Shown: positions 44,341-54,607 of the stretch, piece after piece
Position numbering within the stretch: the stretch's first letter is position 1
Layout: each line of letters starts with the position of its first letter
Source: Lepidurus packardi
Taxonomy: Eukaryota > Arthropoda > Branchiopoda > Notostraca > Triopsidae
Direction: 5' to 3'
Length of the DNA stretch: 64,000 bases
Assembly (NCBI GenBank): GCA_023053545.1
Contig: JAKZAN010000003.1
Location: forward strand, 1,149,501-1,213,500
Program-made: the position numbers and the translations under genes
Notes under the pieces: model-generated
What the model saw: the letters and a program-made list of their open reading frames with translations, nothing else
Told to the model about the DNA's origin: nothing
The model's database searches: none

Positions 44341-44459
44341 GCGAAAGATACGCTAAATACAATCCCTAGCTACTTGGTTCCTTTCGAGCAATCATTTTCG
44401 GGAATAGGGAAATTGAAAGGAGCACCATTTCAGATCACGCTGAAAGAGGATGCGAAGCC

Positions 44460-45386
44460 TTGGGCCATCACAGCACCGAGAAGAATCCCTTACCCGTATT
44501 TAAACAAGGTATAGGCGGGGCGGAAAGAATGCAACAGATGGGAGTAATCATAAAGGTGGACGAGCCAACAGACTGGTGCCATCCAATAGTAGTTGTACCA
44601 AAGTCGAATGGAGACATACGTCTATGCTTAGACCTAACCAAACTAAATGGGCAAGTGAAGAGAGAATACCGGATGTTGGAATCCGTAGAAGACTGTCTAG
44701 CAAAGATTGGGATTGCGAAATACTTTACCAAGCTAGATGCCAACTCCGGATACTGGCAAATCCCCTTGGCTTCTGAAAGCCAGAAGTTAACAACATTTAT
44801 CACGCCATTTTTGAGATTTTGCTGCCTCAGAGCCCAATTCGGAGTTAGTTCACTCCCAGAACATTTTTCTGGACGAATGGATAAAATAATAGAGGGATGC
44901 GATGGCGTCACCAAGATCATGGATGATCTTCTCATTGGGGCGGAAGACACAAGTACATTGGCAGCCAGAACTCTACAAGTTGTGAGAAGTGCACAAGAAG
45001 AGGGGCTGACGTTTAACAGAGAGAAATGCGAATTCGAAAAAAGAGAAGTAAAATTCGCGGGACATATAATCAACAACAAAGGAGTAAGTGCAGATCCGGA
45101 AAAGGTAGCAGCAATCACGGATTTCAAATCCCCGCAAAACCTCACAGAACTCAAGAGATTCCTTTGTATGGCGAATCAGTTGGCACACTTCTCACCAAAA
45201 TTAGCTGAAGAAACACTGCCCCTACGAGATCTCCTGAAAAAGTCCAACGAATGGATGTGGACCCCAAAACACGAATCGGCATTTCGCAAAGTTAAGACAT
45301 TATTGACGTCGACACCAGTACTAACACATTATGATGTCAACCGATCAACCAAGATAATGGTAGATTCAAGCCGAAAAATGGAATAA
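44460..45386 (+). pseudogene. Gypsy C reverse transcriptase
   Basis: RT with VVVPKSNGDIRLCLDLTKLN, FTKLDANSGYWQIPL (motif A) and IMDDLLIGA, where the usual F/Y-x-D-D box reads IMDD. A frameshift near 44510 separates it from the upstream pol frame, and another near 45380 precedes the RNase H. The sequence style (IMDD box, THR-finger neighbours) recalls the Mag/K02A2.6-like Gypsy lineage. Confidence 0.85.
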
Positions 45387-45397
45387 GCTATGTTCTG

Positions 45398-47214
45398 TTG
45401 CAACAAAAAGAAAACGTGTGGAGACCGGTAAGCTATGGGTCAATATATCTGGGTCAGCACGAGGAAAACTACGCCATGATTGAACTCGAATGCTTAGCGG
45501 CTACGTGTGGATGCGAAAAAGCAAAATATTACTTGCTTGGACTTCCTAACTTTATCCTCGAAACGGACTACAAACCCTTGATCCCCATATTGAACTCCAA
45601 TTGCCTGGATCAGTTGTCACCGAGGTTACAACGCTTGCGAATGAAGCTCATTCCATTCAACTTCAAAGCTAAATGGATTCCAGGAAAGGAAAATCTTACA
45701 GCAGATGCACTGTACCGGGCTCCAGTTCGACAAGCCAACCGGGATGAAGAATTGGCGGAAAACAAAGTAGAAGCTCACATAGGAGAAATATTGAAAGTCT
45801 CCTTCACTCTCGCTGACCAGAAGCTAAGCCAATTCCGAAAAGAGCTAGCGTATGACCCACAAACCGCACAAACAATTCAATATGTCACACATGGGTGTCC
45901 TAAGATAATCAGCGAAACCGACGAGGTGTACCCTTACTGGAAGGTAAGAGGGGATCTCACTATTAAGGCCAACCTTCTTCTCAAGAACAACCGCTTGATT
46001 GTCCCGAAAAGAATGAGACGAGAAGTGTTGACTACTCTTCATCAAGGACATCAGGGAATGGAAAAAATGAAGAGACGAGCAAGACAGGCAGTGTACTGGC
46101 CGAATATGAACTCTGCCATTGAAATGTTAGTAGCCAAATGTACCAAATGCCAAGAATTGAGAAGCTCTAACAGAGTTGAACCCCTCAAACCGCACCCACT
46201 ACCATTGAAACCTTGGCAGAAAATCGGAGCGGACTTGTTTCAGTATGGAAAATACTATTATCTTGTTTTAGTAGATTACTTTTCGAACTATGTGGACTTG
46301 TACCGGTTCAAGACCCCAGGAAGCAAAGAAATCATAGCAGCTTTTCAGGAAACATGTGCGCGCTTTGGAATCCCAGAGATAGTATTTACGGACAACGGTC
46401 CTCAGTTTGCATCCAGAGATTTCAGGCTCTTTACAACGCAATGGAATTTTCAACATTGGACGTCCAGTCCATACTTTCCGCTATCCAATGGAATGGCGGA
46501 AGCGGCGGTCATGACAATGAAGACAATGGTAATTAAAGTGAATGGCACAGAAGAAGAAGTCAGAAAAGGGCTTTTAGCGTATCGGAACACGCCGTTGAAC
46601 CATGGATTTTCTAAAGCAGAAATAATGTTCTCCAAAAGTCTTCGGGACACGCTGTTACTGAATCCAGATGGAATTAAACAGCACACACGAATATGGGAAA
46701 AAGTTTTGGAAAGGAAAAGAGACAATCAGAAGAAACAAAAGTCAAATTTTGACAAAAATGGCACAGTCCGTTACGAGAACTGGAAGTTGGGGCTCACGTC
46801 TATGTACAGGACCCAGTCAAGAAGACTTGGACAGAAAAGGGCAAAATTACTGGCTAGGTCAACCAACGGTCCTACTGGATAAAGATGGACAGCGGAAGAG
46901 ATATAAGACGCAATCGGAGATTTCTTCGCCCTAACAGTATAGATCCCTGCTTATCAGATCTAGACCAAGATGAATTTACCCATCATCCGCCGGATAGAGT
47001 GCGCGAGAATCCGGCGGGTGATCGACCCTACTTAGTAGATCCGGTAGACGAACCAAGAGAAAGCGAGGGTTCTGGAGCCGGGGACCAAGAAGAGGAGTCC
47101 TACACCGCGGATCGGGAAACACAAAAGGAGAAGAGAGAGAATCCCTCTGTACGAAGATCCAAGAGGAGCAAAAAAGGGGTACAAAAACTGGAGTATTCAA
47201 AGAAGGGAGGATAA
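45398..47214 (+). pseudogene. Gypsy C RNase H and integrase
   Basis: RNase H with YAMIELECLAATCGCEK and FILETDYKPL, then a tether ending in ENLTADAL. The integrase has the HHCC finger (HQGHQGMEKMK to CTKCQEL, 46038-46155), GADLFQYGKYYYLVLVDYFS (Asp), EIVFTDNGPQF (Asp) and FPLSNGMAEAAV (Glu), so the catalytic triad is intact. A frameshift near 46790 and a stop interrupt the C-terminal domain, which continues to 47214. Confidence 0.85.
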
Positions 47215-47322
47215 GTGAAGGAGTTTGAATCTGAGGAAATATGTTGTAACGATGGAAGAAAGTATATGTATGGTGAATAGGTGTAAATGTGTTATAACGA
47301 TTGAAGAAGGAAGGGTGGGAGA

Positions 47323-47429
47323 TGGTATATATATGTATGTATGACATGACCTGAGATGGGAGGTGCTTAATAACCCGGCTGGGTATAAATGGTGACCCTT
47401 CTTGTAAATACAAGGCAGTGAACACGACA
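47323..47429 (+). repeat. Gypsy C 3' LTR (107 bp)
   Basis: Pairs with 42940-43048. It is preceded by the polypurine stretch GAAGAAGGAAGGGTGGGAGA and followed by the GAACG duplication. Confidence 0.93.
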
Positions 47430-49091
47430 GAACGGAAATGGCACAGTAATGAACTCGAGTGCGTGGCAGTGGTTTGGGCAGTTCAGAAGCTCCGACCCTA
47501 TCTGTTAGGAAAGCACTTGGCCCTACAAACCGACAATACTGCAGTGATGTGGCTTTTCCGGAAGAAGGACGTTTCGGGAAAGTTCGCTCGTAGGATTCTG
47601 GCCCTACAAGAGTATGATTTCACCATCCAGCATATCAAGGGTGCTCAGAATGTCGTAGCTGATACATTATCTCGCCTTCCTGAGATGGACTCCCCTCCTG
47701 TCTGTTGCGCGATCGCCGGAGCGCGGGGTAAGAGGGATGAATTTCCTATTGCAACAGAGAGCCGACGAGACCTTGTCTGTCATCATTTGTTCCTTGGAAG
47801 TTACTGAGGCTAATTATTCCGCCAATTTCATTCTGAAGGATGGCGTCCTCTATCGGCGGACTGGGGATCGTGGTACGAAACTTCGGTTGGTTGTACCCCG
47901 TTGCTTACAGCGGATCGTACTGTACGAATGTCACGATAGTACTAGCGGGGCTCACCTGGGAGTGACGAAGACCTTAGGCAAGGTATCCAACCGCTACTGG
48001 TGGCCAAGAATGGCCAAGCACGTTCGAACGTACGTAGGTTCTTGTATCCGATGTCAAATGTTCAAACCAATGGTGGGGAAACCGGTCGGAGAACCGCAAC
48101 CGATCGCAGCGTTGGCCACCCCGTTTCACACTATAGGAATTGACCATGTGGGCCCTCTTAACCCCACGGACCGTGGTAACAAACACGTGTTAGTAGCAGT
48201 AGATTACGCAACTCGCTGGATCGAGGCAGCAGCCGTTTCGGATACCTCGGCTGCCGTAGCGGCTCAGTTCTTGTTGAACAACATAGTCTATCGGCATGGT
48301 GCCCCCGTCAAGGTGATCAGCGATCGGGGAACGGCGTTCACTGTCCAGTTATTCCAGGAGGCTCTAGACAATTTAGAGGTACGGCACGCCATGGCGGCGG
48401 CGTACCATCCGGAAACAAATGGATTGTGTGAGCGGACCAACAAAAGTCTGTTATCGGTAATGGCTCTCTGCATTGATGGGCACGAAAGGGACTGGGACCT
48501 TCTCGTTCCTCAAGCCGTGTTTGCGCTCAACACCTCCCGCCAGGAAACTACTAAGTACTCACCCTTTGAACTGGTTATGGACGGTCCCCAGTTCTGCCGG
48601 AGTATACTCAGTATCCATGGCCAGCGGACTCCACGGTCGACTATCGGGCTTTCTTTCGCCGAGTGCGGAAGATGTTAGACGTGGCTCGTCGAAGAACTCG
48701 GACGGCCCGACGGAAGCAACAGGCCTACGCCGATACCCGTCGGCGCCCCGCGCCTACCTACGGTATCAATTCCTTAGTGTGGGTGCTACGGCCCAGGAGG
48801 AGTGGCGCGACCCAACGGAAGTTCCAACCCAGATTCCAGGGCCCCTTCCAAGTGGTCAAGCAACTGACCCCTGTGACCTACGAGGTGAGGGACTTACCTG
48901 GTCGACACACAAGGAAAGTGTGGCGTATATTTCCTGTCCACGTTAGCCAATTGAAGATTTTCAAGCCGGGATTTCTCAGCGGAAGCGATTCGAAAACCGA
49001 AAGTGAGAATACTGGTATTCATGGAGATCAAATTGAAAATGAGGTCAAGGACCCCCGCAATTCACTATCTGTGGGAGTTTCCTTCACCTGA
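47430..49091 (+). pseudogene. Gypsy D RNase H end and integrase
   Basis: Continues in frame from 42934 after Gypsy C: HSNELECVAVVWAV and LALQTDNTAV of the RNase H, then a frame change in the overlap near 47740-47800. The integrase has an HHCC finger (H near 47930, HLGVTK, CIRCQMF), catalytic GIDHVGPL, VISDRGTAF and HPETNGLCERTNKS (D, D, E), followed by a basic C-terminal domain in the 48663-49091 frame. The polypurine stretch GGAGGGTAGGTGG lies just before the 3' LTR. Confidence 0.85.
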
Positions 49092-49134
49092 CGCCGCGCC
49101 GGGGACTGCGCGTTGGAGGGTAGGTGGCCGAGTG

Positions 49135-49375
49135 TGACGTGAGGAATTCTTTCTTCTCCATCTTTCGGTCGTCACTGTTGTGCACTATTTCTATTGTTTC
49201 GTTGGGTTTTCGTTATGTTTTGGTTCTGGTTGTTCCTCTTTTTGATTCGAGAGAACGTGCGAGAACGAGGAATCAGAGAGTTGTCGTTGAAGATTGAGAG
49301 AGAATACATCGAGGCTATTGCTCAGGTTATACGAAGTGCATTAAAAGTGGATAATTATTTCGGTCATTCGCTACA
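49135..49375 (+). repeat. Gypsy D 3' LTR (241 bp)
   Basis: TGTGACG...CGCTACA. Pairs with 39336-39593; 17 bp shorter. Followed by the AACG duplication. Confidence 0.93.
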
Positions 49376-50079
49376 AACGCTTCTCAAAGAAATCTAAAAT
49401 TGTTGTGTGTCTTCAGGCCTGGTAAACTGATTTCGTGGCTAGTCCTGGTATTGAATCCGTTATACCTTCTACATCAAAATCCCATGGAGCGATTTTTTTC
49501 TCATAGATATATCCTGCTTCTATTTCCGGTTATTGGTAGGCTTCTATCCATGTATTAATTTGTGCATATATTCTTTTTTTCCTGTGATCTAGGACTCTGA
49601 ATACTACCTCGTCTTCATAATGACGTTCCATCATTCTGTTACGATACCTTTCAGCTAGTTCTTCCCACCTATCTCTGAGTGGTGTTAGACCTGTTGAGCA
49701 CAGTAACACAGATATGGGCGTGGTTTTTATTGCCCCGAGAATTGTTCGTAGTGCTCTGTTTTGTACGGTTTCTATGCGTTTTAACATGATCTTATTGGCG
49801 TCTTTAAAAACTATTGCGCATATTCTAATTTTGCTCTTTACTAGTCCCTTATAAATCGTTAGCATTGTTTTTATATTTGCTCCCCAACTTGTCCCTGCCA
49901 ATTTTTGAAGTATTAAATTAGCTTTCATTCCCCTTTCTCTCATCGTTTACATGTGCTGTTTAAATCGTAGTTCCTTGTCAAAAGTGATCCCAAAAATTCC
50001 CCTTCTTTTATTTTTTCTATTTCTGTTCCTCTGATTTTGACTTTTACTTTTGTTTCTGTCTTTCTTTTCTTTGTTATTG
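49376..50079 (-). pseudogene. LINE (I-group type) post-RT region, upstream of Gypsy D
   Basis: Minus strand 49943-49530 encodes KLAGTSWGANIKTMLTIY, ETVQNRALRTILGA and ELAERYRNRMM, the thumb and connection segment of the same LINE whose RNase H lies at 38481-39335. One stop separates a preceding stretch (KVKIRGTEIEK... near 49990-50060). It is cut off at 50080 by the LTR of Gypsy A, so the RT palm is missing. Confidence 0.8.
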
Positions 50080-50417
50080 TGATGTTACTGTTAAAACGCT
50101 GTACTTACGTTTTAGGCTTCTGATGAGCACTAGTAACTACGACAACGCAAGAGACTTTATAGCTCATTCCTCAACTGTATACTCACTGACTCAGTTCGTT
50201 ACACTTGTTACATTCGCACGGACTCAGCTCGTTACACTCTGGTATCACACTGGCCACCCGAATCACTTCCCTGCTGTCCTTTATACCTTCCGGTAACTGA
50301 ACAACAGGGTTGTAAAAAGTGATGGCTCTGTTGTCACTAGAATAAAGGTCTTCTTCTTCCGTCACAACAAAGCCATAAACACTAAAGCGTTTCTAGGTCG
50401 CTTAAAGTGTCATTACA
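50080..50417 (-). repeat. Gypsy A 3' LTR (338 bp)
   Basis: Reads TGTAATGACAC to GTAACATCA on the minus strand. Preceded on that strand by the polypurine tract GGAAGAAGGGGAG (50418-50435). The 60-codon frame inside is LTR sequence. Confidence 0.93.
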
Positions 50418-50893
50418 TTACTCCCCTTCTTCCGAAAAGTGACGCGTCCTTGCGTAAATCGGCGTCTAGTCCACGCGGTTAAGGAGGTTCGCCAATTTTT
50501 TTTTTTAATATGGTTGAAATCGGGAGGGTTTTTTAATTGTTCATTTATCTCGTAGAGAATAGGTTGGAGGGGGTCTTGTTTCCTAGCTAGGCGACGCTGT
50601 TGGGGTGACAAAATGCGGGTTAGGGTCGTTATCAACTGGTATTGGGGTGTGGTGATCTGAAGGACTGCGAAGTATGTCCGCATATGTGGCACTGTCGGAG
50701 GAATTTGATGGTGTGTAATGATGTATCGTAGTGCTAGAGGGCCTTTTGGGGGAGGTTGGTGGGGGCGGTATGGGGTTTATTGGCCGGGGTTCTTCCCGTG
50801 TTCCTGCTTTCGGGTCCCTACACTCGTCCTATTCCCAACACTGTTTCAACCGGTTTCAGTGTACTGTATGCTTTTTGTAGGAAATGGGGTCGA
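50418..50893 (-). pseudogene. Gypsy A region between integrase and 3' LTR
   Basis: A 96-codon minus-strand frame (50692-50402) runs into the polypurine tract, with HMRTYFAVLQITTPQYQLI and RRLARKQDP. It may be the C-terminal extension of pol or an env-position remnant. No recognisable envelope features such as signal or fusion segments. Confidence 0.4.
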
Positions 50894-52255
50894 TTAGTGT
50901 CGCTGTAACCGAAGAGGGTCTATTAATAATTCGTTAAGGCCAGACCATCTATAGTCCAATTTCCTGGAAAGACCTGGTTTCGTTGCGGGCTTCGTCATGT
51001 AAACTTTGTCTCCCACGCGAAAATGTCGTTCAGTCGCGGTCCTGTCATAATACTGTTTCTGCTTGTCTTGCGCTGTTTTCAAATGCGACTGTGCGATTGT
51101 CCATGCAGTATGGAGGTGAGATGTTAGTTTTTCTTTGTAGTCGGGGTATGAGCGTACCTGTGCTGATTTAGGTGACAATATGGAATCTATCGGAAGGGCT
51201 GGGTCCCTACCATAAAGCAGGTAGAATGGTGACCCTAATGTGGAGGACTGCATTGAGGTTCGGTACGCGAGGAGAAGGTACGGTAGGTGTTCGTCCCAGT
51301 CCGTATGGGTATCATTTACATAGTGTGAGATCATGTCAGCTAAAGTTTTATTGAACCGTTCTGTGAGGCCGTCGCATTGAGGATGGTATGGTGTGGTCCT
51401 TTGCTTGGTGGTATTTAGGAAGGCGCAGATATTTTTTATTAATTCGGCCATAAAATTAGGGCCTTGATCAGATAGGAGGTGTCGAGGTGCTCTGTGTCTC
51501 GTAATTAATTCTTCGCAATATAACTTCGCCACGGTTTCGGCTTTTTGGTCGGGTATGGCGTAAGCTTCTGGCCATTTAGTTAAATAGTCTGTGAAAACTA
51601 TAATGTATTTGTTTCCGCGAGGTGTACCTGGAAGCGGGCCGAGGACGTCGACGGCGATTCTATCGAATGCGCGCTCTGCTATCGGCATGGGCATTAATGG
51701 AGTCCAAAGGGTTTTTGTAGGCGATTTGCGTTTATTGCAAGATGGGCAGGACCGTATGTACTTCTTTACGTCCCTATAGAGGCCTACCCAATAGTACCGG
51801 GCTATGATTTTGTTATATGTTTTTTGTATGGCCGGATGTCCTGCGTTTTTGTGGTCGTGTAGACTGGATAGGATGATCGTTCGTAAAGTATCGGGGACAA
51901 TTGGGCGTGGAACTAGGATTTTACTATCGTGAATGCTGGGCCGTAGGCGACAGAGGATGCCGTCGGAGTTTAGCAGATATTCGTGTGATTTTTGTTTCCA
52001 GTGTGAGCTCATTTTAGGTAATGTTGGGGACGAATTGCCTGATAAGAGTTGCAACAATTTGGAACAAGCTGGGTCCTTCTGTTGTTCTAGGACAAAAGTT
52101 GCTTTCGTAAAGTAATTTTCGTCTGTAATTGTGGCGACCGGGGTACGGGTCAAGCCGTCAGCATTTCCGGGTTTCTTACCAGGTCGTGGAACGACGCATT
52201 GGACGAACGAAGTTTTAACGAAGGAAACGAGATCGGTGTGGTTTGTGACTAATTC
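50894..52255 (-). pseudogene. Gypsy A integrase
   Basis: Open minus-strand frame 52153-50894, with the end of the RNase H tether (GNADGLTRTP, about 52150-52175) just upstream. HHCC finger with HDHKNAGHPAIQKTY and CPSCNKRK; catalytic core FDRIAVDVLGPL (Asp), LLSDQGPNFMA (Asp) and YHPQCDGLTERFNKT (Glu); then a C-terminal GPY-like segment (VYMTKPATKPGLSRKLDYRWSG). The catalytic triad is intact. Confidence 0.88.
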
Positions 52256-52259
52256 TATA

Positions 52260-52850
52260 TTTGCCCGATTGCCAGGCGAACAAACACAAAAACTAACAAA
52301 ACACTAAATTTCTATGCCACAATGCTTCGACGAATTTCGAGGCGATGTACGAGTTCGAGTTCGAGTTCGAGAGCACCTTTCACGAAAAACTAAAAAGTGA
52401 CTGCCTGGGCGAAAAAGACAGTCTGTTAAATAGTCACAAGTCCTTTGTCTGTTAGATCCATGCGGAAAATGTCTTTCGCACATGTGTCTACAGTTAGGTT
52501 TTTTGGGTAACAAATCTTCTCAAGGGGTTCCATGCAAAGGGTACCCCTTGCCTAACTGTCAGTCGTCGGAGTCAATTTTCTGCCCAGTTTTACAACATAA
52601 TGGACCGTCGCTGGACCTCTGGTTCCAGCCTCCACGAGAACGGGCAGCAGCCGGCCCCGCTTAGGCATACCAGTTCGATGGTCAAGCGACGGACTGTCAT
52701 AAAACAAAGGGTAGGTCGTGCTGTCAGGAAAGTGGTCTAACTGTCGCGGGTCGCACATTAAAATGATTATTCAAAGGCAATTCGTGCGTTTCGGAGTTAT
52801 CCCTCCGACATTGACTTGCTTCCGGATTCCATCCGGAACACATTGTGAGT
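52260..52850. other. Unidentified segment replacing the RNase H of Gypsy A
   Basis: RNase H sequence should lie here. It is recognisable only at the edges (FRWDEQ near 52855, ELVTNHTDL near 52240). The interior has no such motifs and contains a short TTCGAG repeat (GAGTTCGAGTTCGAGTTCGA, 52348-52367). It may be an insertion plus deletion; origin unknown. Confidence 0.5.
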
Positions 52851-52890
52851 TTGTTCATCCCATCGAAATGTACTACTTTTGTTCGTCAGT

Positions 52891-53855
52891 TTAGTAAGGG
52901 GGTTTGCTATTATAGCGTAATTTTTTATAAACCGCCTGTAGTAGTTTGAGAGTCCTAGAAAAGGTCGGACGTCTTTGGTGCACCTGGGGTTTCGGGAAAT
53001 TTTGGACGGCTATAATTGTTTCGGGATCTGGGGCTACTCCGTGTACCGATACTATGTGATCCAAGTAGCTGACCGATTGTTGTCCGAAATGGCATTTCTT
53101 TTGCTTGAGTTTTAAACCAGCTTTCGAAAATAATCCCAATACAGTACGAAGGTGGCTGATGTGGTCTTGGAAGGATTCGGAGAAAATTATGACGTCATCC
53201 AAATAGACCATGGCGAAATTTGTGCAGATTGGAAGCAATAGTCGTTGCATTAAACGTTGGAACGTTGCTGGGGCGTTAGTTAGTCCGAATGGTAGGCATT
53301 GGAATTCGTAATGCCCATTGAATGTGGAAAAAGCCGTCTTCTCCCTATCTTCCGGAGCCACCTCTACCTGCCAATAGCCGCTGGCTAAATCCAATGTTGA
53401 GAAGAATTTCGCATTTCCAAGTAGGTCTAGCGTGTCGTCGATGCGAGGTAAAGGGTAGACGTCTTTTTTAGTTACGTTGTTTAACTTCCTGAAGTCTACG
53501 CAGAACCGTTCCGAACCATCTTTCTTTTTCACTAGGATAACGGGTGCACTCCAGGGAGAGTTCGACGGTTGAATGAAATTTTTTTTCAACATTTCTTGGA
53601 CGTGCTGATCTATTACGCCACGTTAAGACATTGGGACGCGGTATGGCCTTTGGTGAATGGGTGGAGCGTTGCCTATGTCGATTGTATGCTGAACCAATGT
53701 CGTCCTGCCCAGTTCGCTGTCGTCTCTTGCAAAAACATCGCGAAACTCTAGCACGAGTTTTAAAAGGTCGCGGCGTTGGTAGGGCCGGAGATCTCCGAGG
53801 TTAATATCTTTTGGTAAGGCGAACTCGAGTGCAGGTGCATCGTGTACGGCCGTTA
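52891..53855 (-). pseudogene. Gypsy A reverse transcriptase
   Basis: Minus strand. 53855-53600 carries the pre-RT part (LEFRDVFARDDSELGRT) with one stop. 53592-52891 carries VKKKDGSERFCVDFRKLN, FSTLDLASGYWQV, FAMVYLDDVIIFS and LKLKQKKCHFG. The frame is then lost in the connection region. The upstream end abuts Gypsy B, and removal of B joins it in frame to 58384 and above. Confidence 0.88.
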
Positions 53856-53859
53856 TAGA

Positions 53860-54106
53860 TGTAACGACCTCTGTGCGTAGGCTAAGACTCTCTATTTGGC
53901 ATTAACATACAGTATATATACACACCAGGACAAAGGGTCAATCAGGAAATATAGGTTAAGGAAGAGGTCAACGTCGTGTACCAAGAAGCGGGTCAGTAGT
54001 CAGTTCCTAGTACAATTAGAGAGGTCACTTTTGGTCAAGTCTCAGGAGTCACCCAGGGCAAAGGAACACAATTGCATATGGTTCATTTCATTTCTACCAC
54101 ACTACA
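53860..54106 (-). repeat. Gypsy B 3' LTR (247 bp)
   Basis: Pairs with 58133-58379 with about one visible difference (AGTCTCAGGAG against AGTCCCAGGAG). Preceded on the minus strand by the polypurine tract AAGGGGGCGAG. Confidence 0.95.
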
Positions 54107-54115
54107 CTCGCCCCC

Positions 54116-54607
54116 TTAACAACTTTTAGCGTCTTTTTCTCGCGTTTCGTGGCATAAATCCAAGGGCTGTCCTGGTTCCACATATACCAGCCTTAATGGT
54201 GGCCGTCGAACTCGACAGCTCCTACGTGCAGGAATATTTTCGGTATCGGGACAAGTTGTTCCTAGCCCATTCTCATTCGGTAAAACATCCTCAGGGTCGT
54301 TTTCTGGAATGTTGGCTTCAGGTTCGTCATCCTTGCGTACAGTGTCATCTTCGCCATTGTTTTCAGAAATGTTTGTTTCAGGTTCGTCTTCATTCCGTAC
54401 AGTTTCATCTTCGCCGTCGCTGTCCAAGACACACCAGTCATCATACAATTCCAGGAACTGTGGAGATGCAGGACGTTCTTGATTCACAGGGGTCACGCGT
54501 TCTGGCAAAATGGGCGTTTCTTCGGGCTCCTCGGCGTCGCGTGGCACTAGCACTTCTTCGTGCTCGTCTTCCGTCGTACAAGGCTTGACATTATTAAAAT
54601 GCACCAC
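54116..54607 (-). CDS. Gypsy B C-terminal pol remnant with acidic repeats
   Basis: 163-residue minus-strand frame that begins with VHFNNVKPC, the kind of sequence found at the end of a Gypsy integrase. It then runs into an acidic region with two similar repeats (about 24 residues each; NEDEPETNISEN and KDDEPEANIPEN) and a basic end (RRSCRVRRPPLR). It abuts the polypurine tract. It overlaps the end of the pol frame, the junction marking the internal deletion. Confidence 0.7.
   Translation of the reverse strand: MVHFNNVKPCTTEDEHEEVLVPRDAEEPEETPILPERVTPVNQERPASPQFLELYDDWCVLDSDGEDETVRNEDEPETNISENNGEDDTVRKDDEPEANIPENDPEDVLPNENGLGTTCPDTENIPARRSCRVRRPPLRLVYVEPGQPLDLCHETREKDAKSC

Larger units (their letters stand above)
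42940..47429 (+). mobile_element. Gypsy C (Ty3/Gypsy LTR retrotransposon with very short LTRs), nested in Gypsy D
   Basis: LTRs at 42940-43048 (109 bp) and 47323-47429 (107 bp), a perfect 5-bp duplication GAACG (42935-42939, 47430-47434). Removing the element with one duplication rejoins the RNase H frame of Gypsy D. Internal genes gag, protease, RT, RNase H and integrase are recognisable but carry several stops and shifts. Confidence 0.95.
39336..49375 (+). mobile_element. Gypsy D (Ty3/Gypsy LTR retrotransposon), inserted in the LINE and split by Gypsy C
   Basis: LTRs at 39336-39593 and 49135-49375, AACG duplication on both sides (39332-39335, 49376-49379). Removing D and one AACG rejoins the LINE reading frame at its RNase H. 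About 5.5 kb once the inserted Gypsy C is subtracted. It carries gag, protease, RT, RNase H and integrase in that order, with several stops and frameshifts. Confidence 0.93.

Noticed and set aside
50402-50692. Envelope gene in Gypsy A
   Set aside because: The frame is short and has neither signal peptide, transmembrane segment nor cleavage-site features.
53896-54129. Repeated ORF beginning MALTYSIYTH (also at 58169)
   Set aside because: It is the antisense of the Gypsy B LTR; both copies come from the LTR pair.
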